A DNA stretch of 64,000 nt from Cryptomeria japonica (taxonomy: Eukaryota > Streptophyta > Pinopsida > Cupressales > Cupressaceae). The translations under genes and the position numbers were made by a program. This document shows, piece after piece, positions 11,440 through 23,090 of this stretch (the stretch's first letter is position 1; the number at the start of each line of letters is the position of its first letter). The notes under the pieces are model-generated. The model searched no databases, was not told where the DNA came from, and was given only the letters and a program-made list of their open reading frames with translations. The stretch covers positions 604,677,673 to 604,741,672 of the forward strand of contig NC_081408.1 of the NCBI RefSeq assembly GCF_030272615.1, given 5' to 3'.

Positions 11440-14155
11440 TATAATGCCTCTCGTGTTTGCATTCTATCATTTGATTGTTTTGATCAGAGCTACTCTTTGT
11501 TCATGCTTTATCCCATGACTATGCATATGTTATTATTTTGTATCAGTACCCATGAGGTGCAACTTGCTTAAAGTTATATTCTTTTGTTCATATGATGATT
11601 TCCTTACTAATGTGGATAGTAGGTTACATTGTAGTTTCAATGATGATCATGTATGCATGATGACTCTATGATGATATGACATTATGTTATATGACGATGT
11701 CTAGATTATTATATGAGGATATTATGGTTTTATCAGTGTTATGTGATTACTTGATGATGCTTTGATGATGTAATGCTTTAATGAGATGAGATGCTATTGA
11801 CCATGGTTTCAATGTGACCTTGATTGGGGAATGATTAAGATGTTTTAATTATATTATATTATATGTATCTGTATATGCAAGTGTTTTTATGTTTTGGTTG
11901 ATGAAGGTACTGGGCATCAACTCCACCTAGCTTCATATGTCTGAGTGTGCCCACATTCTTTGACGATAGTTACAAGAGATAGCACAAGGACAACATGTTT
12001 CCTAGCGTAAGTCATCGTTCCTAATTAGGAAAATTAATCCCCTAACTCATGTGATTACACCTTCGGGTTACCATTGAGGTAATGGCCCATTACCATATTG
12101 CATAATTTGAGAAGTTAGTAAATATTGTGCATGCATTAGTTGTCAGTTTTTAATTGTTGTCACATTAATATTCTTATTGGTGGTAAATAGCATTATAGGT
12201 GCAATATAATATCATAATGTGTAATGTGTCCTATATGTATTTAAATTAATGTTATTGTGTGATTTTATATTTTGGGGATTTTGGGAGTATTGTGGTTTTA
12301 AAAGTTTAATTTGATTTTTAAATTGTTTTATTATTCCCCTTTCTAGAAGAGAGCTTATAATTTGTAAATTGACTCCACTTTTCACACTTAGTGTATTTTT
12401 CTTGCTTTGCTCTCCAAAAAATCTCTACATGGCCATTAGTGGTTGTTGATATTGAATGATTCTGGAAGGGAGATTTTATGGGTGTGGGATTGTTTGAGTT
12501 GGATTGTGGAAGCTTTGCTACTTTTCAAATCTTGTGAGCATTGGTGGAGTGTGGGAATTGAAGTTTAATTTTTAGAGATTCCTCCATTTAGAGGTAGTCA
12601 CTCTCTCCATTCCTCTTTTCTATTCAATTTGGATCTTCTATGGACGTGTAGGATACATTATGGAATATTTTTTTTTTAACATGTTTTGTTTTTATGAGTG
12701 TTTTATTGTTGTATTTGCTTGTGTGTTAGAAAATTGGTGCAATTTGGGGGTGTTCTTTGGTAAATGTTGCCCAAATTTCCTCAAGGATCTTGTTTGGTTG
12801 ACGTGTTTGTATTTTTGGGACATCTTGAGGGAGTTATAAAATGGTTTGGTCCCCCATTTCGCCTCCCATACTTTATTTTTGGTCAAACTTGATGCCCTAG
12901 ATAGTCTCCCAGAGCAAAATCCTACAATTGCTTCCATATTTTTGCGTTTGCAATTAAATTTTTTTATTTTCTTATATAATTTTTTATTTTCTTATATAAT
13001 TTTGTATTTTATAATTTAATTTTGCATTCTCTATTTGGATTTCATATTTGCTTCCAAAATTACACAATTGACTGCTTTAATTTGTCTTTTGGGTTTTTGA
13101 CCTTTTTCATGAGTCCGTTGAGTTATTATGCTTACTTCCCTTGGTGTATGGGTTCAATTGACTAGTGGTATGATGATTTATGATATCAAGGAACACCTTT
13201 CTGATATTCCATAGAGAAATTGCATGTGTATTTGTGTATTGAGATCAAATTGAGATTGGATTCATGAGTAGGAGGCCATAAGGTTGCTCCTTGAGTTGTG
13301 ACCTTGTTATGTAATGCGAATATGAATTATTTAGATGTTTTTATGATGAATTATACATGTGTATTATGTATTGATCTCATTTATATGTATAGGATTAGGT
13401 TCTAGAGTGAGTCTAGGGAATGGCTCCCAATTGTGTTCCCGACTCGTAAGTGGTACATTAGGAAATTCGATTGGGGAGTTTATTAACAAGTGATAACATA
13501 ACTAAAATAATGGGGTAAACACATAATAATGTAATTGGATCCCTCATGAATTCCATGCACATTATCATGAGGCTATGGATGTCTTGGGAAGGCATGCCCA
13601 CACATGGAGTGATTGGGGCTTGTCTATAGATACATGCCCACACATGTAGCAATATGACTTGCACTATTGCCATTCTTCTTTGTATGAGAAGATGCTTGGT
13701 TCTATGTGGTGTTTCCTCATGAGAACATATGATGAAACTCCCTCCTCTTCAATATAAAATTAAATACCTTTAGTATCTTGAGTGGAGACCCATTGTGGAT
13801 TCATAACTTGGTATCATTCCTATCCTTGTTATTGCATTGGATTCTTGTATGTTGTGTATGATGTGAGTGTTAGACTATTGTATTATCATTGTATTGTTGA
13901 GTGTCTAGGCCTTGTGACTATCTCCACAAGCATGGTGGGGTGGACCTCAAGTACCACATGGTCAAGTGATACTACACACCACTATTGGGGACCAGTGGAC
14001 CTTGTTTGCGAGCATTGGGGAGAGCTTCATCACTATCTTCCTCTCTTGATCCTTATCTTCCCTTATCATTGCAAGTTGTGAAGTGTTTATTATTTATTCA
14101 AGCATTTTAATTATTGAATAGTGTATATTGTAAACACTTTTGAAATGGAGAATGA
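11440..14155 (+). mobile_element. Long Ty3/gypsy-type LTR, degenerate
   Basis: The left end (TATAATGCCTCTCG) aligns with the LTR fragment at 7223. At 11910 it has GGTACTGGGCATC-AACTCCACCTAGC followed by TCTGAGTGTGCC, shared with 30660 in the solo LTR. Near 13955 it has GTACCACATGGTCAAGTG, in the relative place of GATCACATGGTCGGGTGG in the solo LTR. No GC-rich island is seen here. The right end is uncertain because no GGGCATTACA-like terminus was found. ORFs within (for example 13782-14081) are judged spurious. Confidence 0.5.
12959..13003. repeat. 22-bp direct repeat, two copies
   Basis: TTTTATTTTCTTATATAATT occurs twice in tandem, followed by a related third phrase, in a T-rich stretch. Confidence 0.7.
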
Positions 14156-15250
14156 TGTGATCAATAGATAATGATAAGATTAGAGTAGATGTTAGTGGAC
14201 CGGTGTTGGAATCGACCAACACTCATGAGTATGTATGCTTTCCATTGGATTTTTAGACACTAAAACTTGGTAAATGCCTACGGTCTTTATTTTTAACCTA
14301 ATTGTGCGTATAGTCTTTATTATTCACATGATCCTGCCTCATTTCCCCTTTCCTATTTTTTGTCATGTTGACATCATTTTCTCCCCATTTCAAATCTAGG
14401 ATATCATTATCACATAAAATCCATCCCATTGACACCATTTCATTCCCATTTCGATCCCGTATTTTCAATTAGTCCCAAAAATTGCCTCAACTAGGTCATT
14501 TTGCTCCTGTTTTCATCCTGTGATTTCCTCTTTCCCATTTTCTGTCCAGATCGCATCATTTTCTCCCAATTTCAATTTTATGACATCATTTTGACCTCTT
14601 CTCTTGCCCCATGGCATTGCATCGATCCCATTTTAGATCTATGACCTACTTTAACCCGATTTACTCGGTTTTACCCAATTTGACCTAATTTTCCCATTTT
14701 GATTCAATTCTTCCCATTTTTTTGTCTGAACCTTCCCAATTCTTCCCAATTTCACCCAATTTGACCTAATTAAGGTCTTTGGACGTCAATTTGACTAATC
14801 TATCCTTTTAGGTTAAATTAATTAATTAATTAATTAAAGCCCCTATCTTACTAACAATTCTTCTAAAGTTAAATAAATTAATATTTGTCCCCTTTGTCTA
14901 TTAATTAAATAAATTCATTTTATTTAATTAATTTAAATATGAATAATAAATTAATAAACTGTATTTATTAATTTATTGTATTTATATTCCTCTAAAATAA
15001 AGAATTAATAAATTTTATTCATTAATTCATCTTTATCTATTTTTTTGTTATGAGATTTTTAATTAATTTTATTTATTAAATTATCTCTATTTATCCTCTC
15101 ATATGAGGATAATATCTTCTTTTTCTTAATTTTTAATTCATTCTTCTATTTATCCTCCAAATTTTTGAATTTGGGAAAGTAATATCTTCCCTAATTTTAA
15201 AAAAATAATCTTTTTGGAAACATCCCTTTTATTTTAATTTTAAATTAAAA
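14156..15250. other. Pyrimidine-rich then AT-rich non-coding DNA
   Basis: From about 14330 to 14790 the plus strand is C/T-rich and quasi-repetitive, with many variants of TTCCCATTTTGACC and CCCAATTTGACCTAATT. From 14810 a (TTAA)n tract and repeated ATTTAATTAATT-type blocks run to about 15250. The AT-rich part resembles in texture the U3 of the Tat LTR at 51000-51300. No gene is seen. Confidence 0.45.
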
Positions 15251-16311
15251 AATGAGATATGCACATTCAAAAATTGGCTTTCTTCCCTTTTTCCTGCTTT
15301 TATCTTCATCATCTTCATCCTTCCTCGAATGACAACTTTGTCATGTGCTCAACCATGTTCGTTGAATCAATCGGAAACCTTTTCAATCTTGATCGTCCGT
15401 CAAGTTTCGAGTTTTATATAAATTGGGACCTAGTTCTTCATTCGAATAATCTAGTCTTAAGCATCCTTACTATATCTAATTATCTAGCAATCATCTAGCA
15501 ATCATCTAGTTTTAAGCATTGTCATTCTTACAAAATAATTATCATCTAATTTTCATACAGTGTTACTCTATCAAATTCATTAGCAATTAGCATTTCTATC
15601 TTTCATAATTAGTGCAGATCTAAATCACATTCAATAAATTCAGTACAGAAGAACATTAGTTGTTACAAGTGCTAACAATCCAAACATTATGCTAATCAGT
15701 GCAGAAATGAAAATATGGAGAAGTCTACTGAGAAGAATGTAATGAAGACTTATGGATCAAAGAAAAAGGAAGTTTTTGTTTGGAGAAAGAAGGAGGTGAA
15801 CAATGGAAGTGAGCCTAGTGTACCGAAATATAGTACGAGCACCTCTTCTTCCGGTAACTGAGAATATTGCTTCAGCTCAAGGGGAGTTCTCAAAGAAAAT
15901 CTTTTGGTCCCCCCTTCTAAGTTGGTTCATGTTGTCGGTCCAACACGACTATGTTATAGATGCTATCTAGTAACTCAATGTGTTTTGTTGACATCATCAA
16001 CAAGACACCTTTTGATGGAAAAACCCTAAAAGGAGATTTTTGGTAAGATAAGTATCAATGTTTGAGATCATTTTTCTTCATCATGTTATGAGTGCTTTAA
16101 AAGCTTGTGAGTAGTTGAATAGAAAAGAGCAAAGAAGCAAAGCTAATAGTCATGGAAGCCAAGATGATCATCATAAAATCAAGTAGCAGGTATTTTTCTG
16201 ATTGTAGAGAAGGTATGTATAGATGAATTTAACCCTGAAAAGATCATAAAGGAAGAAAAGAGCTTGAGTTACATATACTTGTAGAAGGTTAAGGACTTTG
16301 AGCATAAAGGA
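15251..16311 (+). other. Leader of copia-type element B, no clear gene
   Basis: Broken reading frames precede copy B. Near 16190 CAGGTATTTTTCTGATTGTA parallels TAGGTATTTTTTAGTGGTTTC upstream of copy A, suggesting a shared upstream arrangement. No LTR end or PBS could be placed. Confidence 0.35.
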
Positions 16312-16581
16312 TTGAATTTATGGACTGATTTTTCTTGGTTTGATGATGAGGAAGTGATTAGAGTAATTCTATGTCATGTGCAAAATGATTGCATTGTGCT
16401 AGATAAAACCTATCCAATCATGAAGGAGATTATTTCAGCCATTACTAGTTTATGTGACAATGGATCTGTTTCTCTTAAGAAATATATAAAGAATAAGGAA
16501 GTTGAAACCTTAACTAGTGTAACAGGTGATCATATTCCATTGATTATTGACAAAATCATCAATCCCATTGTGAGGTATGTT
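16312..16581 (+). pseudogene. Unrecognised gag-like ORF, copy B, 5' part
   Basis: An open stretch of about 90 codons reading EEVIRVI...YPIMKEIISAITSL...IIDKIINPIVRYV. It is collinear with copy A. It is interrupted at 16581 by the minus-strand LINE, and reading resumes on the far side at 23943 in a sequence that continues sensibly. The shared pattern I-x-K-E-x-I-S-x-x-(A/T)-S-L is the best family signature visible. The function is unknown; a structural, Gag-like role is inferred from context only. Confidence 0.6.
16571..16581. repeat. Target-site duplication of the LINE, left copy
   Basis: TGAGGTATGTT here is identical to 23932-23942. The two flank the minus-strand LINE. Confidence 0.75.
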
Positions 16582-16744
16582 TTGATTAATTAAAAAAGTA
16601 GGTTTTCAGGACCCGAAACCTTTAACAAAAGATATTAAGATAAGACACCAACAGTGCTTAGGAATCACATACAAAAATACTGGAAAAAAGCCAGTGAACC
16701 GAAAGGACAGCAAAACAAACAACAACAAAGAAACTGAGAGGGCA

Positions 16745-18046
16745 CTACACAGAGATTTTCTTCAACAAGTCCTCCGCCTTCATCACCAGCTCATCATAAG
16801 TAGCCCCGACAGCTTTAAGGTCTTCCAGATCATTGTTTGGTTTTTTATCCTTCTTTTTGCCTCTGGTGTGGGTTCTGGGACCATGAGCTTCCCCAGTTCC
16901 TTCTGTTTCTGGGTCAATGTCCATAATTTCCTTTTCATCATCCAGCTTGCTAATGAGAGTGTTGGTGTTGTTGGCTGAAATCTTCAAGATGTTGAGGCTC
17001 TGTTTGGCAATGTTCTTCAGACACTCCTCTATTTTACCAATTTTACTGACAGTTTTCGTGAGAATGTGGTCATTAGTGTCAGCAAGATTCTTTCTTTCCA
17101 GCAAATCCTTCTCAATTTTTTCAAACCTAGGATTGAAAGCATCTCTTATGTCTTCAACTTTGGCGATGGTACTTTTCAGGTCCTCTATGAAGTTTGTCAT
17201 GGTCTTCCCTTCCCCTGTATTGATGGTTTCCAGGATCAAGATTCTATTATAGAGTTTTTTATTTTTGTCCACAACTTTCTTGTAACCATTGATGAGCCAC
17301 TCCATTGTTTCCATAAAACCATGCAAACCCTCGGGGGGAGGGTTAGAGGGGTGGTCAACTTTTTTAGGAGTTGCCATTTCCTCTTTAGGGGTATGCTGGA
17401 TGGTAGTGTCAATAGCCCTGAGAGCCTCATCCATGGTCTCCTTTTCCAAGTTCTGGTCGTCATCCGGGGCCCTTACTTGCTTTTGAACTTCCGGTTCCTT
17501 AACAATCTCCTCTTTTTTCTTGTGCATTTTCCTGGCCTGGGTGTGAGCTTTAGTTCTCTTCTTCAGCCGCCCTTGAGGTTTCTCCTCCTCGGAGTCATCC
17601 GAAGTCTCCTCTTCCGTAGAAATGCTAATAAGGGGTTTACCTTTAGGCTTTTTGCCCTTGGAGTATCTAGTTTTGATGTATTTCCTCTTCTTCCCACTTT
17701 CATAATTCAAGACATCCATGCTGTCCTCAATGTCGGTCGTAGGGTCACTTTTAGACTCCTCATCCTCAAAAAAGGCAGGGTCGGACCCCTCATCCTCAGA
17801 ATCCACAGAGGGTTGCATACGAGCAATTTGGTTGGTATTAAGATGGTCATAGATAAGGACCATAAGGCCTTGGTGCATGGCCGTATCACCCCATGGGTTC
17901 TCTTTGTAGGCCTTGAGGGACGCATTCATCGAACAAAGCAGAAAATAAGGAAAATTTACCTTATCATTGTGCCTAAAGTGATTCAGAAGGACAAAGTGAT
18001 ATCCATAGACTTTGGTGAACCTACCATCTAGAGTGATATATCGCAT
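16745..18046 (-). CDS. Gag-like/coiled-coil ORF carried at the LINE 3' end (copy C)
   Basis: An uninterrupted 433-codon frame, the longest intact lysine/glutamate-rich ORF in the LINE. Residues 1-75 are compact and aromatic (MRYITLDGRFTKVYGYHF and LLNHFRHN). Residues 80-200 are acidic/basic low-complexity with two likely basic nuclear-localisation-like stretches (KKRKYIKTRYSKGKK and KKRTKAHTQARKMHKKK). Residues 235-370 have heptad-like spacing and probably form a coiled coil. The C-terminus returns to charged sequence (RGKKKDKK). No enzymatic motif is visible. The preceding minus-strand frame (18122-18343) probably encodes its N-terminal part, separated by stops. I do not recognise the family. 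It could be an extra LINE protein, or a neighbouring gene picked up by 3' read-through. Whether it is expressed cannot be told. Confidence 0.55.
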   Translation of the reverse strand: MRYITLDGRFTKVYGYHFVLLNHFRHNDKVNFPYFLLCSMNASLKAYKENPWGDTAMHQGLMVLIYDHLNTNQIARMQPSVDSEDEGSDPAFFEDEESKSDPTTDIEDSMDVLNYESGKKRKYIKTRYSKGKKPKGKPLISISTEEETSDDSEEEKPQGRLKKRTKAHTQARKMHKKKEEIVKEPEVQKQVRAPDDDQNLEKETMDEALRAIDTTIQHTPKEEMATPKKVDHPSNPPPEGLHGFMETMEWLINGYKKVVDKNKKLYNRILILETINTGEGKTMTNFIEDLKSTIAKVEDIRDAFNPRFEKIEKDLLERKNLADTNDHILTKTVSKIGKIEECLKNIAKQSLNILKISANNTNTLISKLDDEKEIMDIDPETEGTGEAHGPRTHTRGKKKDKKPNNDLEDLKAVGATYDELVMKAEDLLKKISV

Positions 18047-18121
18047 TAAAACAAACAGAACTTCCCGCTAGGGTTTGGCAAAAGCCCTGGGCGGGTAGTA
18101 GGTTTTACTCAACTTTACCCG

Positions 18122-18343
18122 TCATTTCTTCTCTTTCTCAGTGTCTGGGTATCTTTCAATAGCTTCCCTACTAACTTTCCTATCTCTGTAGAAGTTGCAC
18201 CCTTCTCTTGTGAGGCTCGTAGCTTGAGCAATTAAATCCTCATCGATTTCTACAGTCCGGTCTCCCATTCTCAGCATACCCTTCTTCCAGTTTTTACAGA
18301 AAAAAATGGTGACCATGTCGTCACGACCATGGAGTCTCTCCAT
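18122..18343 (-). pseudogene. N-terminal piece of copy C
   Basis: This 73-codon minus-strand frame reads VEIDEDLIAQATSLTREG, the same style as the I-x-K-E-x-I-S-x-x-T-S-L signature of copies A and B, then NFYRDRKVSREAIERYP. It lies just upstream of the 433-codon frame in the same orientation. Stops and about 75 bp separate them, so the original protein was probably about 530 residues or more and is now split. Confidence 0.5.
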
Positions 18344-18602
18344 GAATTTCGAGAGGCCACCCTTCTGCTAAATACCCCAAACCTCCTCCTTCTGTTTCCA
18401 TTCTTTACAACTACTTGGTTCATATCGCCTCCTGTTACCACCCATTTTGTCTCTGTTCAACACCAAATTTCAAAACTTGCTGAGCAAATTAGTCGGAGAG
18501 CTTTTTAGAACTATTAGAGTCACCCAGAAAGTGTGGGAACTTATGGCATTGATAATATAATAAATGAATATCTCATTATTATAGTGACTCGAAGTACTCA
18601 AA

Positions 18603-19199
18603 TCAGTTCTTTTCATGATTATCCTGTCCATCAAGAATCTTAGGAGTACTTCTATAACGATCATAGCAAATGATTTGCCTGACATCTTCGGGGAGTACAT
18701 GTTCTCCCATCCACATAGTCATTACTTTCTTATTAACCGTCGCAGTGGCAGCCCAGTCAGCAGAGCCGTTGGCCTCCCGGTAAGTGTGGGAAATGTAGCT
18801 TTTTTGGAAGGTGCTAATAAGGTCTCTAGCAGAGATGATAATGTTATTGATTGACCATGAAGGTTTTGAGACCCCCTTAAGACAATTTATGATATTGTTT
18901 GAGTTCCCTTCAACCCAAAGGTAGGGACAATTCCATATTTTGGCTAGGATGATACCTTGGAGAGCAGCCATAGCTTTGGCTTTATGACTAGTTTGAACCC
19001 CAATAGGGACAACAACCATTTCCTTACACATTCCTTTGTCATCTCTTAGAACAGCTCCACAACCTGAAGGACCCGGGTTACCTTTGGTAGCACCGTCAAA
19101 ATTAACTTTGAACCAACCTTGGGGGGGAGTTTGCCAATTAGCTTCAAGCCTTTTATTATGATAGAGGTTAGAGCTGTCAGTACACTTCATGTTCCACAC
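18603..19199 (-). pseudogene. LINE RNase H domain
   Basis: Minus-strand frame with WFKVNFDGATKGNPGPSGCG, the first catalytic Asp and the glycine-rich turn of RNase HI domains at the C-terminus of plant L1-type LINEs (RVT_3). The fourth acidic site is present (REANGSAD). The second position reads AKA where AEA is usual (Glu to Lys), and the third reads EGNSNN where EGDS is usual (Asp to Asn), so the enzyme would be inactive. Both changes fit single G-to-A substitutions in the coding strand. The domain normally removes the RNA strand during reverse transcription. Confidence 0.8.
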
Positions 19200-20015
19200 C
19201 CTAAGAATGTTTGCTTCCTGAAGGTTGTTCGCAAAACAAGGACCCTCATTGATCTCTATATTCTCTTGAATCGCCCATTGGATTTTCTGGAATGCAATAT
19301 CCTGATTGAGGGAAACCTCCCTGAAGATTTGATTTTTTCTTTCTTTCCAAAGTCCCCAAAGGATGTGAGGAAGTGAGAGCTACCACAAAGATCTCAAAAA
19401 ATAATTAGTCCATTTTATGTTCCAGGAGGAGAACAAATCTGAAATGGTTTTGGGGAACACCCAGGCAATACTAAAACTATTGAGGAACCTTTCCCAAATG
19501 GAGGCTGAGAAGGGGAAATGGATGGAAAGGTGGTCCACAGACTCTTCTTCCTAAAGGCAAAGAGCACATCTATTGGGGAAAGCAAAGCCTCTGCATTTCA
19601 AGTTGTCAAGGGTCAAGATCTTGTTGTGAAGGACGGTCCAGAAGAAGAAATTGATCTTGGGGGTAAGGCCTCTAATCTAGACTTTAGACAAGAAGGAATT
19701 TCTAAAGGATCAGGGGACATGACACCATACGATAGAGGAGACAGTAAGGGTACCTTTAGGATCATGTTTCCAAATTAGGGAGTCAACTTCTTTGTTCAAC
19801 CAAACCACAGATAGATGGATCTTGAGCTTAGAGAGGCTTGGGTGGATGCTTTCAATGTTCTGCCACTCATTGTCAGTCCATTACTCAACAACTAAGGAGC
19901 CAAAATATCTAATACAAGAGGGAGCATAGGGGGCCCATTCATTGATTTCTATCAGAGGTTTATAAAAAATCCAAGGATCCTCCCAGAATTTTACTTTCCT
20001 ACCATTTCTAGCTTT
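19200..20015 (-). pseudogene. LINE zf-RVT-like linker between RT and RNase H
   Basis: Broken minus-strand frames. Around 19545-19680 they read PKINFFFWTVLHNKI ... NRCALC, stop, EEESVDHL, which is the W...C..C...E...HL arrangement of the zinc-binding zf-RVT region found after plant LINE reverse transcriptases. Several stops (for example after the ALC motif) and frameshifts are present. Confidence 0.65.
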
Positions 20016-21424
20016 CTAGATCACTCCTTTAGCTATACTTTCTTTACATTTTGAAGCATAATTCCATATGTGGGAACCATTAATACTAATGTTAGAGTTG
20101 ATAAAAGAAGACAAGGAAGAGGATAGAAGAGAGTACTTACTTCGCCAAATTTTGCACCATTTGGTATCAAGATGGAACATTCTCCAGACTTGTTTGGACA
20201 GAAGGGCTTCATTTAGAGTACAGATCCTTCTCAGGCCCAGACCGCCATGACTCTTCGGTTTACAAACTTGTTCCCAAGCCACCAGGGACATTCTTTTCTT
20301 GTCCTCAACCCTAGACCAAAGGAATCTTCTTTGGATTTTCTTGATAGCATCAACATACTTCACATGAATTCGGAAAAGGATAAGAGCATATATCAGAATA
20401 CTTTGAAGAGAAGCTTTAAGAAGTTGGAGCTTACCAGCCCGACTTAGGAGGGCTCCTTTCCATCTAGCTAACTTTTTGTGGAATTTGTCCACTAGAGAAC
20501 TCCAGAAGGAGTTAGGAGGAACAATACCCAAAGGGAGACCAAGGTATTTTGTAGGAAGTTCAGCAATCCTACACTCCAGGATTCTAGTGATTCTCTGTTG
20601 TCTTCTCTCTGGGGTGTTGATGAAAAAAACCTCACTTTAGTCCAATTGATAAGCTGACCAGACGCAGAGGCAAACTTGCAAAGATTGCTCTTCAAAATTT
20701 TAGCTTTAGAAATACTAGATTCCCCCATGATAATAGTATCATCAACAAATTGTTGATGAGAACAAACCAGATCTGCAGAGGATGGGTGGAGGCCCTTAAA
20801 GGAGCCTTGTAGAACCAAATTATCCATACTCCTTCCAAAACATTCTGCCATAATAATGAAGAGGATAGGGGAAATAGGATCCCCTTGCCTCAGACCTCTG
20901 GAAGCTTGGAAAAAAGGGGAGGGAGAACCGTTGATAATCACATCAAAAGAAGCAGAAGAGATAAGTTGGGTGATGAGATCCACAACTCTGGGAGAGAAAC
21001 CAAAAGACCTAAGGACCTTCAAGAGAAAAGCCTAGTCAACCCTATCATAGGCTTTGGAGAGGTCAAGCTTAAGAATGAGACCCTGCTTCTTAGCTTTAAC
21101 AAGAGAGTGGATGTTCTCATGGACAATAATAATAGAGTCAAGAATTTGACGACCAGGGACAAAACCAGTTTGTTGGTGACTGATAAGAGCTGGAAGGACA
21201 GAAAGCAATCTGGTCGTAAGGACCTTAGATATAATATTATAAAAGGAATTGCATAGACTGATAGGTCTGGATTTGTCCATAGAGTTAGCCCCTTGAGATT
21301 TAGGAATGAGAGCCAGAAAAGTGTTGTTGATTTCTTTCAGAAGTTTCCTAGCCCCGAAAAATTCCTTGACTCCATCGGTAACATCTTTCCCGACAATGTC
21401 CCAGAAATCTTGAAAAAAGAACAT
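20016..21424 (-). pseudogene. LINE reverse transcriptase domain
   Basis: Three overlapping minus-strand frames cover the RT: 21424-21032 (RPISLCNSFYNIISKVLTTR, QTGFVPGRQILD, LKLDLSKAYDRVD), 21022-20492 (GLRQGDPISPILFIIMAE and the catalytic FVDD) and 20531-20016 (thumb region, LSRAGKLQLLKASLQSI, RRFLWS, GGLGLRR). This is the standard block order of plant L1-type RT (RVT_1). A stop follows AYDRVD, and a frameshift lies between the FVDD block and the thumb. The catalytic residues themselves look intact, but the reading frame does not. Confidence 0.85.
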
Positions 21425-22815
21425 TGGAAAACCATCCGGGCCTGCTGCTTTGTTACCATCAAAGGAGAAGACAACATTTTTGATTTCCTGATTAGAAGGT
21501 ATGGAAGAGAGGGAAGCATTCTTATGATCATCAATGAGACAAGGGATGTTAGGAAGAAAAGAAGATTAGACTTCAGCATCCAATCTGTTATCCCTCTTTA
21601 GCAGTTTCGAGAAAAAACTTTTGGCTTCCTTTCTAATTTCCTCCTCCTTAGTAATCTCCCCTTTATCCACCACGAGTTTGGAAACCCTATTAACTACTTT
21701 ATGCTTGATGGTTGACAGGTGGAAGAATCTTGTGTTCCTATCGCCTTCCTTAAGCCAGATGCATCTTGATCTCTGCTTCCAAAAGGATTCCTCTTTAGCA
21801 ATGATATCATGATATTTTTTGAGAATCTCATTTTCATTAGCAATGGACATAGTTCTGAAACCATATTTCTGGATTTGAGTTTGTATTTCTTTGAGGTCCT
21901 CCTGGACTTTATCTTTAGCCTCAAAAATATTCCCGAAGCTATATTTATTCCAAATTCTTATGTTGTCCTTTATACTCTTGAGCTTCTTAACAACTCTATA
22001 CATTGCAGTTCCCTCCACTTGGATGCTCCACCAATTCTGGATGTTACTTTTGATGTCTAGGTGGAGGGTCCACATTTTTTCAAATTTGAAGGGGAAATTT
22101 CTCCTTCTGTTGATGGAGTCAGCATTAAAGGTGATGGGAAAATGATCCGAACCAACCCGAGTGTGAGCCGACAGAGAACAGAAATGATGACTAAACCAGT
22201 CATCGAAAATGAGAGTCCTATCAAGGCGAACTTGAATAAGGTCAGTACCAGTTCTCCTGTTAGTCCAAGTATAATTACATCCCTGTATTTCCAAGTCATT
22301 AAGGGCCTGAGAGTTTATGAAGTCCATAAGGGCCAATCTACTTTCCAACTGAGGGGGACTTCCTCCATATTTTTCCTCCTCTCTCAAAGGAGTGTTAAAA
22401 TCTCCCATAACTAGCCAGCTAAGATTCCTGAAGCTGTCCCTAGCTTGAATAAGTTTTTTCCAGAAGGAATTTATAGCCTTTAAGGTGTTGGGAGCATAGA
22501 TTTAGTAAGGACCCATGTAGTACCATCTTTTAGATGTTCAAATTTGATACATGAGAAATTTTTGTCCTGGATGATAATTTGCCCTTTGACAGAATTGAGA
22601 TTCCAGATGGTAGCAATGCCTCCTGAAGCACCTTCAGAGCTTCCACCACTGACTTTTCCATTTTTGAAAAACATCAAAGATTCAACTTTCTCTTTACTCA
22701 TTTTGGTTTCTTGAATTAGAAAGATATCAAGTTTACTGTCCCTTATTATATTCCTGATAATGTCTTGCTTATGGGGGTTATTAAGTCCCCTAATATTCCA
22801 AGAAATAATCTTCAT
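21425..22815 (-). pseudogene. LINE APE-type endonuclease domain (start of ORF2)
   Basis: ORF2 probably starts at 22815 (MKIISWNIRGLNN), the usual start of plant LINE ORF2. Endonuclease motifs seen in order: SWNIRG, IQETK, VMGDFNTPL, LDRTL and the catalytic SDHFPI. They are split between a frame at 22815-22480 and another at 22408-21566, so there is a frameshift near 22450. The domain nicks target DNA to start target-primed reverse transcription. Downstream, KEGDRNTRFFH marks the conserved linker before RT. Confidence 0.85.
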
Positions 22816-23090
22816 GGATACTTACCAATTCCTAACTCCTTAAGAGTCTTCTGGGTTCCATCTGCAATGTTCTTGCTGGCCTCCTTGATTTTGACTGTGT
22901 GGTTAGAGGGACGACCTAGGGAGGAGGAGGTATACCCGACATCCACTTGGGCAATTCTGCTAGATTTCCTTATGAGAGAAGTCGATGGAGTTGATCCTTT
23001 CTTATTCCTTTGCTTTGGTATTTTCCATTCAACATCTATCTCAGGAGCCGCTACCGGGTTGGTTAATATTTTAGATATTTCTTCTTCATT

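Noticed and set aside
13782-14081. 99-codon ORF in LTR-like DNA
   Set aside because: Lies in a segment shared in outline with other LTRs where no frame is conserved.
17066-18031. 321-codon plus-strand ORF
   Set aside because: Antisense shadow of the 433-codon minus-strand gag-like ORF, which has clear charged and coiled-coil composition.
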